Source: Toxonevra muliebris (Eukaryota > Arthropoda > Insecta > Diptera > Pallopteridae). Taken from it: a stretch of DNA of 64,000 nucleotides. Where the stretch lies: positions 117,711,388-117,775,387 of the forward strand of contig OY829326.1 of NCBI GenBank assembly GCA_963691655.1, written 5' to 3'. Below, piece after piece: positions 1-11,922 of the stretch. How positions within the stretch are numbered: the stretch's first letter is position 1; each line of letters opens with the position of its first letter. The translations under genes were made by a program, and so were the position numbers. Under the pieces are notes generated by a model. It worked only from the letters and a program-made list of their open reading frames with translations, was not told the DNA's origin and did not search any database.

Positions 1-1316
1 TCAGAAATACCGACAATGTCATAAATCAACAAACTAATACTGGTGATTATGGTGATTTTATAATGTATACTATATACATTTCTTTTTATCTTATCACGTG
101 TGCTGGCAAAAAGTTGCATGACGAATATCGCAAGACTTTAGGATTGATAAAAACAAATACAAGGAGTTATAAAAGTGCATACGTGCATGTTAATTTCACA
201 TTTCCAATTAGTTTTATCAGATTTGAAGAATTATTAAAAATTGTGAACAAAAAATATATAGATTATAAATTTCAAATGATTATGGGAAAACATGAAAATT
301 TTGCTATTAAGCAAAACAAATTTTAATAAAATTAAAGTTCACTAAAAATAAACTTAAAAGAAACCGAAATAAAAAAAAAACAAATAGATAAATAATTCTT
401 TAATTCCACATAGTGATTGACCGACCATGCCCATGCCCACGTTTTTAGATATTGTGACAAACATGGACGTGTTATTTTTAAAATTTGGCACACTCATTTC
501 TTTGAGTACAAAGTACAAAATTATGACGAAGTAGGTGTTTTTTTTCTTTCTTTCTTTGCAAATAGTCGGTATATGAATATAGTACAGTTAGTTATGTATG
601 AAGGTATGTCTGTATGTATGAAGAGAAAAAGAACGAAAAAAAATCGACCGGCATTTGGCTTCATTCATATATATTTATATTTAGGAGAAAAACTGTTAGA
701 TTAACCAAACAAAAGAGAATGAGAGACAATAAGAGCATAAAAGATTACCGGTTGCCATTTTAAGCAACAACATAAATGTGGTCTCATTATAATAACTTAT
801 TATAATTTTTTCTTCGTTTAACACACACATTTTTTGCCAATATATGAAAGAGGAATATATTTTTATTTATTATTATGAAATAAGTAAACAAACAAAAAAC
901 CGAAAAAATATAACGATTTTATAAAATGCATAAACTTTTAACTCAGTAAATATGTGCTCAAACTAATTTAAAATCTATATTATACACAGCAATAGCGATA
1001 TTTTACGTCAAATATTTTTTTTCACTTAAAACATAAATTAAAACTACACGAACTTTTTTATTTTGTTATTTAATGCAGTTTTTTGGTTGAAAAAGTTTCA
1101 AAATTTATTTCTTAAACAAAAAAAAAACATGTTTTCCAAAAATTGTTTATCATTTAACTTATCTACCAAGAAATAGTATTTTCATCCGAAAAAATGCAAC
1201 TTTTTACTGTTTTTTTAATAAGTTTATTTCAGTGAAATGTACGCTAGTTACTTTTTTCAAAAATCGGTAAACTTAGCTTTGTAAAATCAGTTTTATACAT
1301 ATTGAAAAACAAACTA
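1..1316. other. AT-rich, no assigned gene
   Basis: A frame open from base 3 to 326 on the plus strand runs off the left edge; its composition is AT-rich and it matches nothing I know. The rest is A/T homopolymer-rich spacer. If eas continues left, this is inside or beyond its first intron. Confidence 0.4.
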
Positions 1317-2084
1317 CGAGGGCAATTTAATATGCCAGTGACTTTATGAATTTCCCGCGTAGTAACTTTAAATGCAACACCGCTCTTGACAACTACCATC
1401 TGTTAATAGACTAATGTCAAAGCAAGCAAGCCGCGTCATTTAGTTTGTGTTTGACAGCCATTGAAAGCAGAGAACATCGTGAATTTAGAAAAAATAGAAA
1501 GAAGTGAATTTCGTATACTTATCAAGCATTATTTTTTGTGTAAAAAAACCATCACCGAAACCAAGGGAAGGCTTGATAAATACTATGGGGACTTTGCAAC
1601 ATCATTTTCAATGGTTAAGAAGTGGTTTACTGAATTTCGTTGTGGTCGTACTAGCACAAGTGACGCCGAACATTCAGGTCGCCTACAAAAGGTAGTCATG
1701 CCAGAAATCGAAGATAAAATCCACAAAATGATATTAGACGAACGAAGAATGAAAGTGCGTGAGGTAATTGAGGCTGTAAGCATCTCAACTGAGCGGGTAC
1801 ATCACATTTTACATGAGTATTTGGGCTTGAAAAAGCTATTTACGCGATGGATGGAACTCGAACATAAGCGTAACCACTTCAAAAGAGTGTTTGGCGATGT
1901 TCAACTGCAACCCGAACAAGTTTTTCGCCGTTTCGTAACTGTGGATAAAACATGGATCCATCATAACACACCAGAGACCAGATGTATCGAGCTAAAAAAA
2001 AGACTATGTTGAGAAATAAAATGCTTTTTTACCGAAAAAAATATTTTTTATTTAAAAAATCACTAACTTTTTAAACTGCCCTCG
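1317..2084 (+). mobile_element. Internally deleted mariner element with TIRs
   Basis: Terminal inverted repeats of about 28 bp start CGAGGGCAATTTAA at the left and CGAGGGCAGTTTAA (reverse strand) at the right, both flanked by TA at 1315-1316 and 2085-2086, the mariner target duplication. Total length is 768 bp against about 1.3 kb for a full element. The transposase gene inside lost its middle. It should mobilise only if a full-length relative supplies transposase. Confidence 0.88.
1461..2012 (+). pseudogene. Mariner transposase, internal deletion removing most of the catalytic domain
   Basis: 183 codons. Residues 15-110 form the paired helix-turn-helix DNA-binding region (IKHYFLCKK, VKKWFTEFRCG, then VHHILHEYLG). 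Near residue 160 is TVDKTWIHHNTPET, which holds the first Asp of the DD34D triad. Directly after this the sequence jumps to the usual mariner C-terminus (GACTATGTTGAG, Asp-Tyr-Val-Glu) but out of frame, so the second and third Asp are gone. A WVPHxLT-like linker is degraded. Not able to catalyse transposition. Confidence 0.9.
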
Positions 2085-2086
2085 TA

Positions 2087-4590
2087 TTTAAGTCTAAAGA
2101 ATTGTGTTAAAAAAGATTTTGAAAAAAATCTTTAGGTTGATGGCTTATATGCAAATAGGAAATATAAAAGGAATGCATCTTAAAGTTCTAAGGCACAGCC
2201 GGTCCAGAAAAATAAAAAGAAAAACTAAAGGTGCATAGCTAATATACATTTATAAAACCAGTCAATATAAGACAATGTCGCCCAAGAACGCCTAAATATG
2301 CTCAACGTTATTGAATTCGAATACAAAAACCAAAGATCTTCCAATCCTGAGTGGATTTTGTTTCCAAATTGATAATCAGCGCCATCTATTGGTATAACTT
2401 CTGCAACTCAATAGAGTCGTTACACCACAACTAAACTTGTGAATTTAAATTGAACTCGATTTGAACTCAATATGTAAAATAAACACACACAAAACGCAGT
2501 TTATAAAATAAAATTTTCGATGAAAGTTCTGACATTGCAAAAGTATTTAATTTAAATTATTCTTTTTGAAGTACTCAACGAATTTAATGAGAAGAACACA
2601 TATTGACTCATCGTGAACAAGTGTTTCTATGTGAATAAATAATGATATAAAATATATAATTATAATAATACCTACTAACACATATCTCATATGATCGTTA
2701 TAATTTAATTAGATATACTTTAATAATTAAATTCACATGATAAATGAAATTTCCTTTTGTGAGAGCTATTACATAGGCCTGCGACATTCTGCTTTTTTAG
2801 AATATTGTAAAAATTAATAAGATGTATATTATATACATATGGTACAAACATTTGTGAACTGAATTCAAATGCATAATTTTTGTTATAACGTCAAGATTAC
2901 GAGAAACCTTAATCTTATTTGAACTTAAATTTTTTCAAAATCGTAATAAATTTCAGTTTAAAGAATGTAAAACGATGTTAATAAAACAAATTTTCAAAAC
3001 TTGTTCTGAACATTATCGACCAAAATTGGTACTTTGTATTTTTAGATAAGAATATTTCTAAATTTTGAGAATTTTAAGGATTAAATACAAAACTGACCTA
3101 GTATAAGCCGAAAGGAAAATATTACTGGTATCTAGCGAAACTAGTAATAATTGTAAAAAACTTTTTCTAGACTTTATAGACAATAGAAAATTACCTTTTT
3201 CTATTTTAGCGCACAAATGTATATGAAAAATCATTGCACATTTTCAATCATCGAAAACCTCGCAGGCCTGTGTTATTTTTCAATTTTCTGTTTGTTTCCT
3301 TTCGGAGAAAAACCGCAAATAATTACAAAAACAAATTTAAGTATTTTAAAGTGTTTTAAAGTATGAGTATGGAGTAAACCAAAAAAACAAATAAAACAAG
3401 TTAAAGTTACTTGTTTGTTTGTTCAATAACTGGCGTACACGTTTATTAATAATTAAATTTGCAATAAATTCAAATGCAAATTTATTTGTCCGCGATCATA
3501 ATAATTGACAAAAACACAAGCAAATTGCCTTTCCTTAATACGTGATTATAAAAAATAATTTGCAAACTATTATCGATAAAACATTCCAACAATAAATAAA
3601 TAAATTATTTACATACTTATGTTAGGTACATATGTATTAAGTATTTACGAATTTTGCTATGACGAGTACAAGTGTGTACTTTTTAGAATATATTGAGAAT
3701 ATGGCGTCATTTCCTACATATTAAATCGTAATAAAAAATAGCACCAGCAAGTAGCAGCTAAAGAAAAGCACAAACAATAAACTCAAATAGTTCATTTAAC
3801 TACAAAACTTAAGTTATTTAATCATTTGGACTTCTATAAGGATGTTTGATAACACTAAGGTCATTGTCAAAACAAAAAAAAACTCATTTCGAGATAGTAC
3901 GGCCACAGAACTTTCTATATTAATACATATGGCTCTTTTGCGACCATACCGTCTTAACTCAAAATAATTTAAAATTTTTGAGTTAATGATCCAGAACTAT
4001 TTGTTTTGAATGTGCTCTTTCAAAAACGGTATAATTTCGGTAGTTTACTTCGAAAAATCACACCTAGAGAGTAAATTTATCGTTTTGTATTAATACAAAA
4101 TAAGTAAATTTTAAAACTTTAAAAGCTTCTCGTGAAAAATTCAAAATTTTAACTTATGACGGTATTGTCGCCGATGGGCGATATACTTTCTACACTCAAA
4201 TAAAAATAACAAACTTTGATTACAAGTTTCTTGATTTTGATAATGACTTTGAATAGCAATTCCAAGGTAAAAAAAAACACATTTAAAGATTTAATTTTGT
4301 TTGCACGCAAAATTAATATATTTTATAATAATTATTTCATAATCACAATTCGAGATTTGATTTAATATTATATTTTATTCTGTCATTAAGACAGACGATA
4401 GAAATTACTGTGGTAAAGTTTATCGTTATCTACACTTGGAATGCGAAACTGAAATATGCGAAATTTTTTGCGACTGAAATTAAGTACCAAATACCAGGGT
4501 TTTTCAAATAGAATAAAGGAGGGTTGATCCTTAGAATTTTAGAAATATCAAATTTTATTGATTTAGATCTCTTTTTATTCAGCGACTAGA
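2087..4590. other. Intergenic or intron, AT-rich
   Basis: No protein match or clear repeat boundary found; many short A and T runs. Confidence 0.4.
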
Positions 4591-4599
4591 AAATTTCAT

Positions 4600-5130
4600 T
4601 ATGTGCCCAACCTCCTGTAGTGTTTTGGCAAGGCTCTGATGGGCATATTTTCATAGTAAAATGGGTAGTAAAAGTTTGGAAAAATCATGTAGGCGACATA
4701 ATTAGCAAACCTACGAAATCGCGCATGGTGTGTAGAAACTAAGCATGGGGTTCTACTCCCTATAATCTAGAGTGGATGTATACCATCATGGTAAGAACCA
4801 TTCGCATTTATGGCGCAGTTGCCTTGTCACAAAATATCAGATTGGCTACAATGAGGAACACCCTCACAAAAATACAGTGTCTAGGGACAATTAGAACTTG
4901 CCCTAAGACGGCTATTAAGGCACTGTTATACAAGCGATTGTCCACGAGCAAATAATTCATTGCATGAAATTAAAAATTTGTTGTTGTTTCCCATATAAAA
5001 TGAAAAAACAACACACAACATTTTTTTATTTTATACGGGAGACAACACATTTTTAATTTCATGCAATGAATTATTGCTCTAGGGGACAGGGAGTGACAAC
5101 AAAGCGAAGCCATTTTTGAAGCCGTAAAAT
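4600..5130 (+). pseudogene. LINE reverse-transcriptase C-terminal remnant
   Basis: Around 4770-4940 the plus strand reads IYGAVALSQNIRLATM then LTKIQCLGTIRTCPKTA, the segment between reverse transcriptase and RNase H of Jockey/I-like non-LTR elements (family pattern ITYGAVAW...LTKIQRLA). Upstream sequence has stops and frameshifts. A foldback element is inserted at 4946-5079, interrupting it. Confidence 0.7.
4946..5079. repeat. Foldback (hairpin) element inside LINE remnant
   Basis: The left arm, starting GAGCAAATAATTCATTGCAT at 4946, is repeated in inverse at the right end, finishing ATTATTGCTC at 5079. Arms are about 55 bp, nearly perfect, with a loop of about 24 bases. It has the form of a small foldback MITE. 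Confidence 0.85.
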
Positions 5131-5369
5131 ATAAGTGAATTATTTAAAAATACCGAAAACTACAAAAGGCATATGTATTTTAGTGAAGATTAAAAAAAAA
5201 TGTAAAGGCACTCACGGTAAAGTGATACTTTACTGTTTGCAAATTATTAGAAAACTATTGGCCGATTCACAACTGTCGTATAATTTTGTATGAAAAATGA
5301 GAGAATTTATGACGAATGAGAGGATACGACACCAAATAAGACATTGATGAATTGCCCAATTCATTAACA

Positions 5370-5660
5370 CATTCTGTTGAATGCTTTGCAGTCGTCTTCT
5401 TTCCATTTTGTGTTGCTTTTTTCTGCACACTTATCGGTACAAACATAATGTAGTACACGAATGTAACACACAAGAGGAAAGTCCAGTTATATGCAATCAA
5501 GCAGAGAGGGTTCTCTGATTAAAACACATGAGAGAAAACTGCGAGAAGTCGACTCTCTGCTTGATTGTATGTAGCCGATAATCATATGTTCTCGTAACTT
5601 AACTTCGTTTCTTACTGGTTTTGTATGAGTGTAACGAGAACGAAAATTTTCAATTCAAAA
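5370..5660 (+). repeat. Dispersed repeat R, copy 1
   Basis: Shares the blocks CTCTCTGCTTGATTGTATGT, 'acacatgagag' and 'cgtttctta..agttt' with 30770-31000 (same strand) and 36880-37060 (opposite strand). No coding potential recognised. Ends are not defined. Confidence 0.6.
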
Positions 5661-7898
5661 AATATCCAAAATATCAAAAATATTAAAACCATATGCGACG
5701 ATTCGTATTTACATTGTGAAAAATGGAATGAAACCTTCTGCATTGGCAATGGTGGAGATTACGATATTAAAAGACATCTCGATTCACAACACAATATACG
5801 CTCTCAGTGTCGCGATTGAAAGTAAAGCATCAACCAATTATTTCATTCAGTCTGCATTAATTTTTTTTTTATTTTGACGTAGAATACGTCTTTCGATAAG
5901 GTAGGTTTGTGAATAGAATAACGAATTTTTATAGACTTTTTATGGACTTTAAGTGTGTTTACTGATACTTTATTTTTTCAACGGTTTAAAACACCCCAGT
6001 CAGTTTATTTATTTCATTTATGAACGAAGTATATAGTTTTTAATTCATTTTGTCTTGTAAGTTTTATGAACACTTGATCGTAAAAAACAAGTCATAAAAA
6101 CTTATCAGTTTCTACTATTGCTTTTCAGCATTGTCATTTTTATTATTAGCATATGAAAAACCGGAAAACACGAGATGCGTTCATCAAAACAAGGGAATGA
6201 AGCGGTTGTTGTAAATCATAGAACACATGAGACGGCACTGAGAGAGCCGTTTTTTCATACGAACGGGGATTGACTCATACAAATGAGCATGGGCGCTGAC
6301 GTCGTCTTTCTCATGTGCTCTATCGTTGTAATTAATTGAGTTTAATATTTGATCAATGAGATTATGATGATTAAAAAAAATGCCAAGTTAATCCAAAAAA
6401 ATAATTATTATTGATAACATCTTTACACGGGGCTGAAGGGAAATTCATAGTGGAAAGAATTGATAAAAATTAAAATCAAATGTCACGTCGCACAGTGGTT
6501 TGACTGTGGAAAAAAATCATTTTTTTGACGCGTCGATATTAGAAATGTTTTTCTTAATTTCTATTCATAAATATTTCATTAGCATATTAAAAAAAAAGCT
6601 GCGGTTCCCATTTTTATTAACAAAATACTAAATGCTTATCGGGTAAAAACTGTATGAAAATGTGAGTATATGTGGTATCAGTGTACTTTTCAGATATTGA
6701 TATTTTTTTTTTGTCAAATTTTTTTTTCTCTTTGATATTCATAAAAAAGAAAGAACCATCAATGGAAAAACATTGCCAGTTCGTTATACTGGACGTCCAC
6801 TGTATTATTACTATAGAGATTTTCTTTTGGAAAAATATTGGTGTATTAAACAACTTAATTGACACACTCACAAAAAAAAAAAAAAGAATTATCAACGGCA
6901 TTTAACACCCGCCAACACAACTTATACAAGTATCCAGACTCACTCCTAAATAAGGCATGTGTTTCATATCATCAGGTTATCGCACTGGCGGATTTTTCTG
7001 ATAACAATTTATGGAATTTTTTAATCTAAGAGACGACAGCGTAATAACAAATAAATATATATTGGAACGCAGTTAATAATTCTTGCTAAATCTTGGACTT
7101 ATCTTTTTTTTTAAATATTAAATGTAATTTATGTATGTACATAAACATACAAAAAAAACATACATATCTACAAGTATTCAAAAAACTGAGGAAATTTTTT
7201 TTTTGATATTTGCTAAAATAAAAAAATCAACTTAAAATAATTGTTCTCACGTTGCATATTTTTAAAATATTTTAAAAACACGGTTTTACAATTTTTCTTT
7301 TAATTGCGCGTTTAAAAAAATTAAAATAAACATTACTGTTGTTTCCAATATTATTTTCACATGATTCATTTATTTTTTTAATTTTCCCATAAATTTATTA
7401 ACGTAAAAAATTATAAATGCAAAAATTTAATTTCTGTCCGTGTACTCATTTTGGATTATGTACAAGTAATGTACCTACATATAAAATACAATTAAAACGC
7501 AATCAAGTAAATTATTAATTATAAATTATTATTATTGAAATGCAGCAACATTTCAATATTGTTTATAAAATATTATTTTATTATTATCTCGAAGGTAATG
7601 CAAACTAATGGAAAAAAGTAAATACAAATATGAAAATTTTTGTTTTTATTAATTTTAACGCTAGTCAACAGAAAGCTTATTTTGATTTATTTTCTGCCAG
7701 TAGTCTGTTTGGTTTGCCAGCTTATACCAGAACGGTTTTTGGACAGATTCAAAAACTCATCAAAAACGATTGCTCATGTTAATCAAAAAAAAGCGTATAT
7801 TAATTCCAGACTGATTAAAATTATAAAATCTCTTTTGGATTGCCGTTTTTTCTCAAAGTTAGATTTGGGTAGGTTAACCTAATGTAATTTTGAACGAA
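5661..7898. other. AT-rich spacer with one imperfect palindrome
   Basis: No gene recognised. At 6220-6325 the motif TAGAACACATGAGA recurs in inverse (TCTCATGTGCTCTA), an imperfect inverted repeat probably related to repeat R. Homopolymer runs at 6700-6730 and 6870-6885. Confidence 0.4.
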
Positions 7899-8037
7899 TT
7901 AACCCCAATATGCGCAAAGACCTATATGCTGTAGACTTCAGAAAGTTTATATTTTGATTGAATATATTCTTATTTAATACAAATCAAAGAATTTTTGAAG
8001 CGTACTGCAAACAGGACATTGGGCATATATGGGTTAA
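7899..8037. mobile_element. Short TTAA-flanked MITE (piggyBac-like ends), family 2
   Basis: Begins TTAACCCCAATATGCGC and ends GGGCATATATGGGTTAA. TTAA target sites next to CCC/GGG termini are the hallmark of piggyBac-type insertion. Length 139 bp including both TTAA. A diverged copy of its inner part is at about 55435-55543. Confidence 0.65.
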
Positions 8038-8682
8038 CACGTTCGCGGACACTCAAAATTGTATCGAGGTGCAAAAAGAGACACATAGTTGCTCTCTTAA
8101 AGTAATCCTAATATTTAAATTTCGATTATACACATTTTTTCCAAGTTCTAACATGATTACATTTTACTAGTTATATACACTGAATACTAAAGCATTCACT
8201 TCGATACATAGATTAGTTCAGTTGGGAATTATGTGGATGCCATATAAAATTTATTGCCGAAATTTGTATTATAGATTTGAATAGTATAGCATTCATGTCA
8301 TATTGTGACACCATGAAAATAAATGTTATAGCATTCACGTCCGCAAACGTGGACGCGTTACTGAAGGAGCTTGTAAAGTACACATTTTTATTTGAAGTTT
8401 TTCTTCCGAAAAATAAAAGTATTTTACTAATACTATTGTGGGACAAAAGCTCGCTGAAGTGAAAAGCTTTTTTTAAGCAATTTTTTCTGGCAGAGGTTTC
8501 CCAAGCCAAGATTCTTAGAATTTTTTTTTCGACTGTGCCAAGTGCCCAGACATTCTATACAACAGTCGAGAATGAATCACTGAACAGATTTCTGAATATA
8601 TCTTAAGTTTCATACGAATGGATTTTTTTTTTACATAAAAACATAGTCGTCTTAATAATGACACGAATATGTTCAAACTCAC
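8038..8682 (-). other. First intron of the eas-like gene, nearest part
   Basis: AT-rich, starts at the donor on 8682-8681. No conserved feature seen apart from the MITE just to its left. Confidence 0.4.
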
Positions 8683-9069
8683 CTTAAATTGCACTGCATT
8701 CAGGTCCCAATGTGGGCGTATTACTTTCAAAATATCCTTAGCCCCTTCAACAACGTTATTCTCATCAATGCGTATGGGTACAAATGTTGGGGGTGCTACT
8801 ACTTCTGCTGTTCCGTTTTCTGCTGTTGTTGTTGTCTTTGTACCATTTTGTTGTTTATCTGATATTGTTGCTGGTGTTGTTGTAATTTGTGATTTTCCAT
8901 TGACGATGCCATTGGTGTGTTTAGTTCTATTAGTGTGGTGAGTTAAACCTGAAGAAGAACCATTAATTGTTTTCGAAATGATAATGCCACCATTTGTTGT
9001 TGTTGCTGTTGTTATTGTTTGTGTTGTAGTGTTCTCCGAGTAACAATTAAATTTAGTTTCTGTGCCCAT
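8683..9069 (-). CDS. eas: First coding exon of ethanolamine kinase (easily shocked-like)
   Basis: 129 codons from ATG at 9069 to AAG followed by gtgagt. Residues 1-90 are low-complexity Thr/Asn/Gly (many ACA/ACC codons), as in long N-terminal extensions of fly kinases. From about 95 the sequence is ordered: PTFVPIRIDENNVVEG, then DILKVIRPHW and VQFK. This resembles the start of the ethanolamine kinase fold, just before the nucleotide-binding part that would lie in the next exon. The enzyme phosphorylates ethanolamine in the CDP-ethanolamine route to phosphatidylethanolamine. No later exon was recognised in 1-8682, so the first intron is either over 8.6 kb or I missed a short exon. A choline kinase paralogue is the main alternative. 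The frame stays open past the donor for 56 codons, but these look like intron. Confidence 0.7.
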
Positions 9070-10030
9070 GCTACTTTATCAAATTATTATGGTAATCCCC
9101 AAAAATATTCCAAATGCGTTGAAAATTGGATTTGTATTGATTGATGATGCTGAAGAAAGGCAGTGATTGGTGTTGGTAGTGACGTTGAGAAAGGCTAAAG
9201 ACTAAATGAAATTTTAATTCCAATCGGTGAGCGGTGACTTTTTCTTATCTTTGCTTATTTTGCTTTTGCTTTGGTTTTGATTTTTAATTTTTGGCGGTCT
9301 TTGACTCACTCACACCGTACTTGCTTATTCACTCATACACGTCCTTCGCTCCTATTTTTTGACTTTTTGTTTATTTTTAGTTTCTTTATCTTTTTACGTT
9401 TATTTCTCAAAAAAAAAGAAGAAAAACAAAAAAAAACTCCCAATCAGCTGTTCTTTTTTTCGCCAACTCCTTTCTTTATTTTTTTTTATGAAATGTTTTT
9501 GTCCCCCTTTCTTTTGGCACTTTTATCTTATTGGTAAAACACCGAAACAATGCAATATACTTTTCTCTTCTCCCAATTCTTCGCTCGAACAGCGCACAGC
9601 CCAACAGCAACAAAAAGTACTTTTACGTTCCTTCACACCAAAACAACAACAATTTTTCTGTTTGCTCTTTGCTCCCCTTTTAATACCTATTTTTTTTTTT
9701 TTTTTTGTTTTTTTGCTATATTTGATTCTATTTTTATCGATTTTTCACGTAATAATTTAGTTGTCTTTCTTTTCTCTACTTCTTGCTTATTCCTTTTTTC
9801 GTTGCAAAATTTTTTGAAATTCAAATTATCTCTGCTAAATATTATTGTTGGCGAAAATGCACTTTGTCTTTTCGTAAGGTTCTCACTTGCTTCTTCAAAC
9901 ACAATCTAATTGATAACCTTTTAATTTATAAAATGCCCTGATTTTTTGTTAAAAGTTTTTCTGGCTAAATGCGTTGATAATGGTTTAAAAATGTTAACAA
10001 GCGAAATGTAAAACACAAGACAACTTTTCT
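9070..10030 (-). other. Upstream region and probable 5' UTR of the eas-like gene
   Basis: On the minus strand this precedes the start codon. It is very rich in T on the plus strand (A on the mRNA strand), with several T tracts including one of about 19 at 9690. The open frames here are low-complexity and not believed. No clear core promoter element was seen. Confidence 0.35.
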
Positions 10031-11922
10031 CTCTAAAGTCTGTTCGAAAACTAATTGGAAAAAATACCACTCACGTTTTTATTTTAAAGTTTTGTGAGGG
10101 TTGCCAATGCAAACATTTGCCAATGGAATATTTGACGATGCGTTCGAAAACTAATGTCATATATCTTAACCCAATGAGGGTAAAAGGTGATCATGGGAAT
10201 GGAAAGATAAAAGAAGGGATTTTTAGGTTCAAAACAATGAGTACATGAGCAGAAACTGAAAGGATTTTCCATTAATTTTTAAATCATAAATCATCGTTGC
10301 TATCTTGCTTTTTCTTATGGTAAGTGTAATAAAAATTAGTTTTGCAACAATCATTGTAACTGTATAATTAAAAATATTAAATAAAGTGCCGTAAATCAAT
10401 GCACTACAAGTTGGAGTCATTTAATTAAATTCCAAAATAATTATAAAATTTTGTTCTACAAACATTAAATAATATTATTAACTATTTTCATAAAACAAAA
10501 AACAATGATTTAAAATTTTTTCCATACAACGAGCAACTTTCTTTAGCGCGTAAACGGTAGGGCGTGGCGACTTGGCTCATACACTCCTAGAATAAGTATT
10601 TCATGATCTAATTAAAAAAAAAAAAAATGCGAACCACTGGGAAAAACTCAGTGTCGAAAGGGCTAATACCACAGGGCGACAATTTTTATATCCAGAAACC
10701 AGCATATACTTTTTCGAAAGTTTATATCAAGATCCGAGGTCAGAATGTCTCTGATAGCTCAGATTTTTGAGATACTTTAACCCAAAATTATGAAAATCCC
10801 GGATTTTCGAGATATTTCAGACTATGTTACATCGAAAAGTAATTATATAATTATGAAACTAATAATGGAGTTCGTACTCTTCCTCTTCAAACTGCATTCA
10901 AATTTGTCTGGGTATCTTTTTTATCTTTGAGAAATCGCATATTGAAATTAAGCAGTTCGATATTTTTTACCAAACCCATGCAGGACAGTGTTATTGAATC
11001 AGCTCCAAAGTTCTTAATACTAAAATATAATTAATCCTTTAACCCATTATTGCTCAAGGCACCCCGACTCGGAAGATCTCTTTCAATGCTGTGACTGCAC
11101 GAATTTAGGGAATATATGCCAACCTCATCCGGGCTCCTCATCATTGATAATGGTCCAAATTCCCTCTGATAACACAGTCCAACATTGGGTCCATTATCAG
11201 TAATGGCAAGTCCATGAGTTATCGATATTATGTCTTGCACGATAAAAAATGTATTGGAGTCCACATTGAATAATATTTATTTAAAAAAATTTAAATTAAT
11301 TATTCTGTGAATTTTTTGTCATTTTCGGATTAAGAAAACTCGGAAACAAAAATTTTTCCTAAAGCTTTAAGACATTTATCCACTTTTCTCGCTAGTCTAA
11401 TAGGGTCCATCAAACGCATCAACGTATTTAATTTATTGTATTTAAACATCAGTTTCATAAAAATTTTATATGAATATTTTCTTCGAATGAAAACTGCATA
11501 GGGAAGTTGACTATCTTTTAATTTCAAAATTCGAATATGCACTTGGTATATTATGGTAATGAAATAAGAAAGTAGAAATCGTTCTTAAGTTAACCGTAGA
11601 ATTCAAAAATTATAAGCTGAAGTCATTTTACTGCTTTAAAAATACCAACTTATCATCAATTGATAAGACATTTTTATAGGATGCCATATAAATTTTTACA
11701 ACTAGTTCGTATGTAGATTGTCTTGTCATACCATATAACAGACGGCTGAATTGTGAATTGACGTATATGGGTATAAAGGCAGTGCTTGCTGGCATATGAC
11801 AAAAATATAAAATTCAAAGCCAATATTTTGGAATTGCATTGTGAAACTGCACAATCTCTACTATTAACAAACTTTTCAACCTCAAATATTTTTTTTTTTT
11901 TTTTGCTTTTTAACGATACTTT
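10031..11922. other. Intergenic spacer with possible TIR remnants
   Basis: No gene recognised. The phrase GTTCGAAAACTAATTG occurs at 10032, a shortened version at 10143, and again at 56733; these may be ends of one DDE transposon family. At 11060-11190 a GC-richer block resembles 40250-40350 (opposite to the AT-rich background), nature unknown. Confidence 0.35.

Noticed and set aside
63..326. 87-codon plus-strand ORF open to the left edge
   Set aside because: AT-rich, no motif or family resemblance, and opposite in strand to the local gene; kept only as a note.
7640..7882. 80-codon ORF with VCQLIPERFLDRF
   Set aside because: No recognised domain; composition fits chance in AT-rich DNA.
8515..8682. 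C-terminal extension of the eas-like ORF past AAG
   Set aside because: A consensus donor (gtgagt) follows AAG, and the 56 residues after it look like translated intron.
9271..9909. Overlapping ORFs rich in Phe/Leu/Lys
   Set aside because: They come from T and A tracts upstream of the eas-like start codon; low complexity, no conserved domain.
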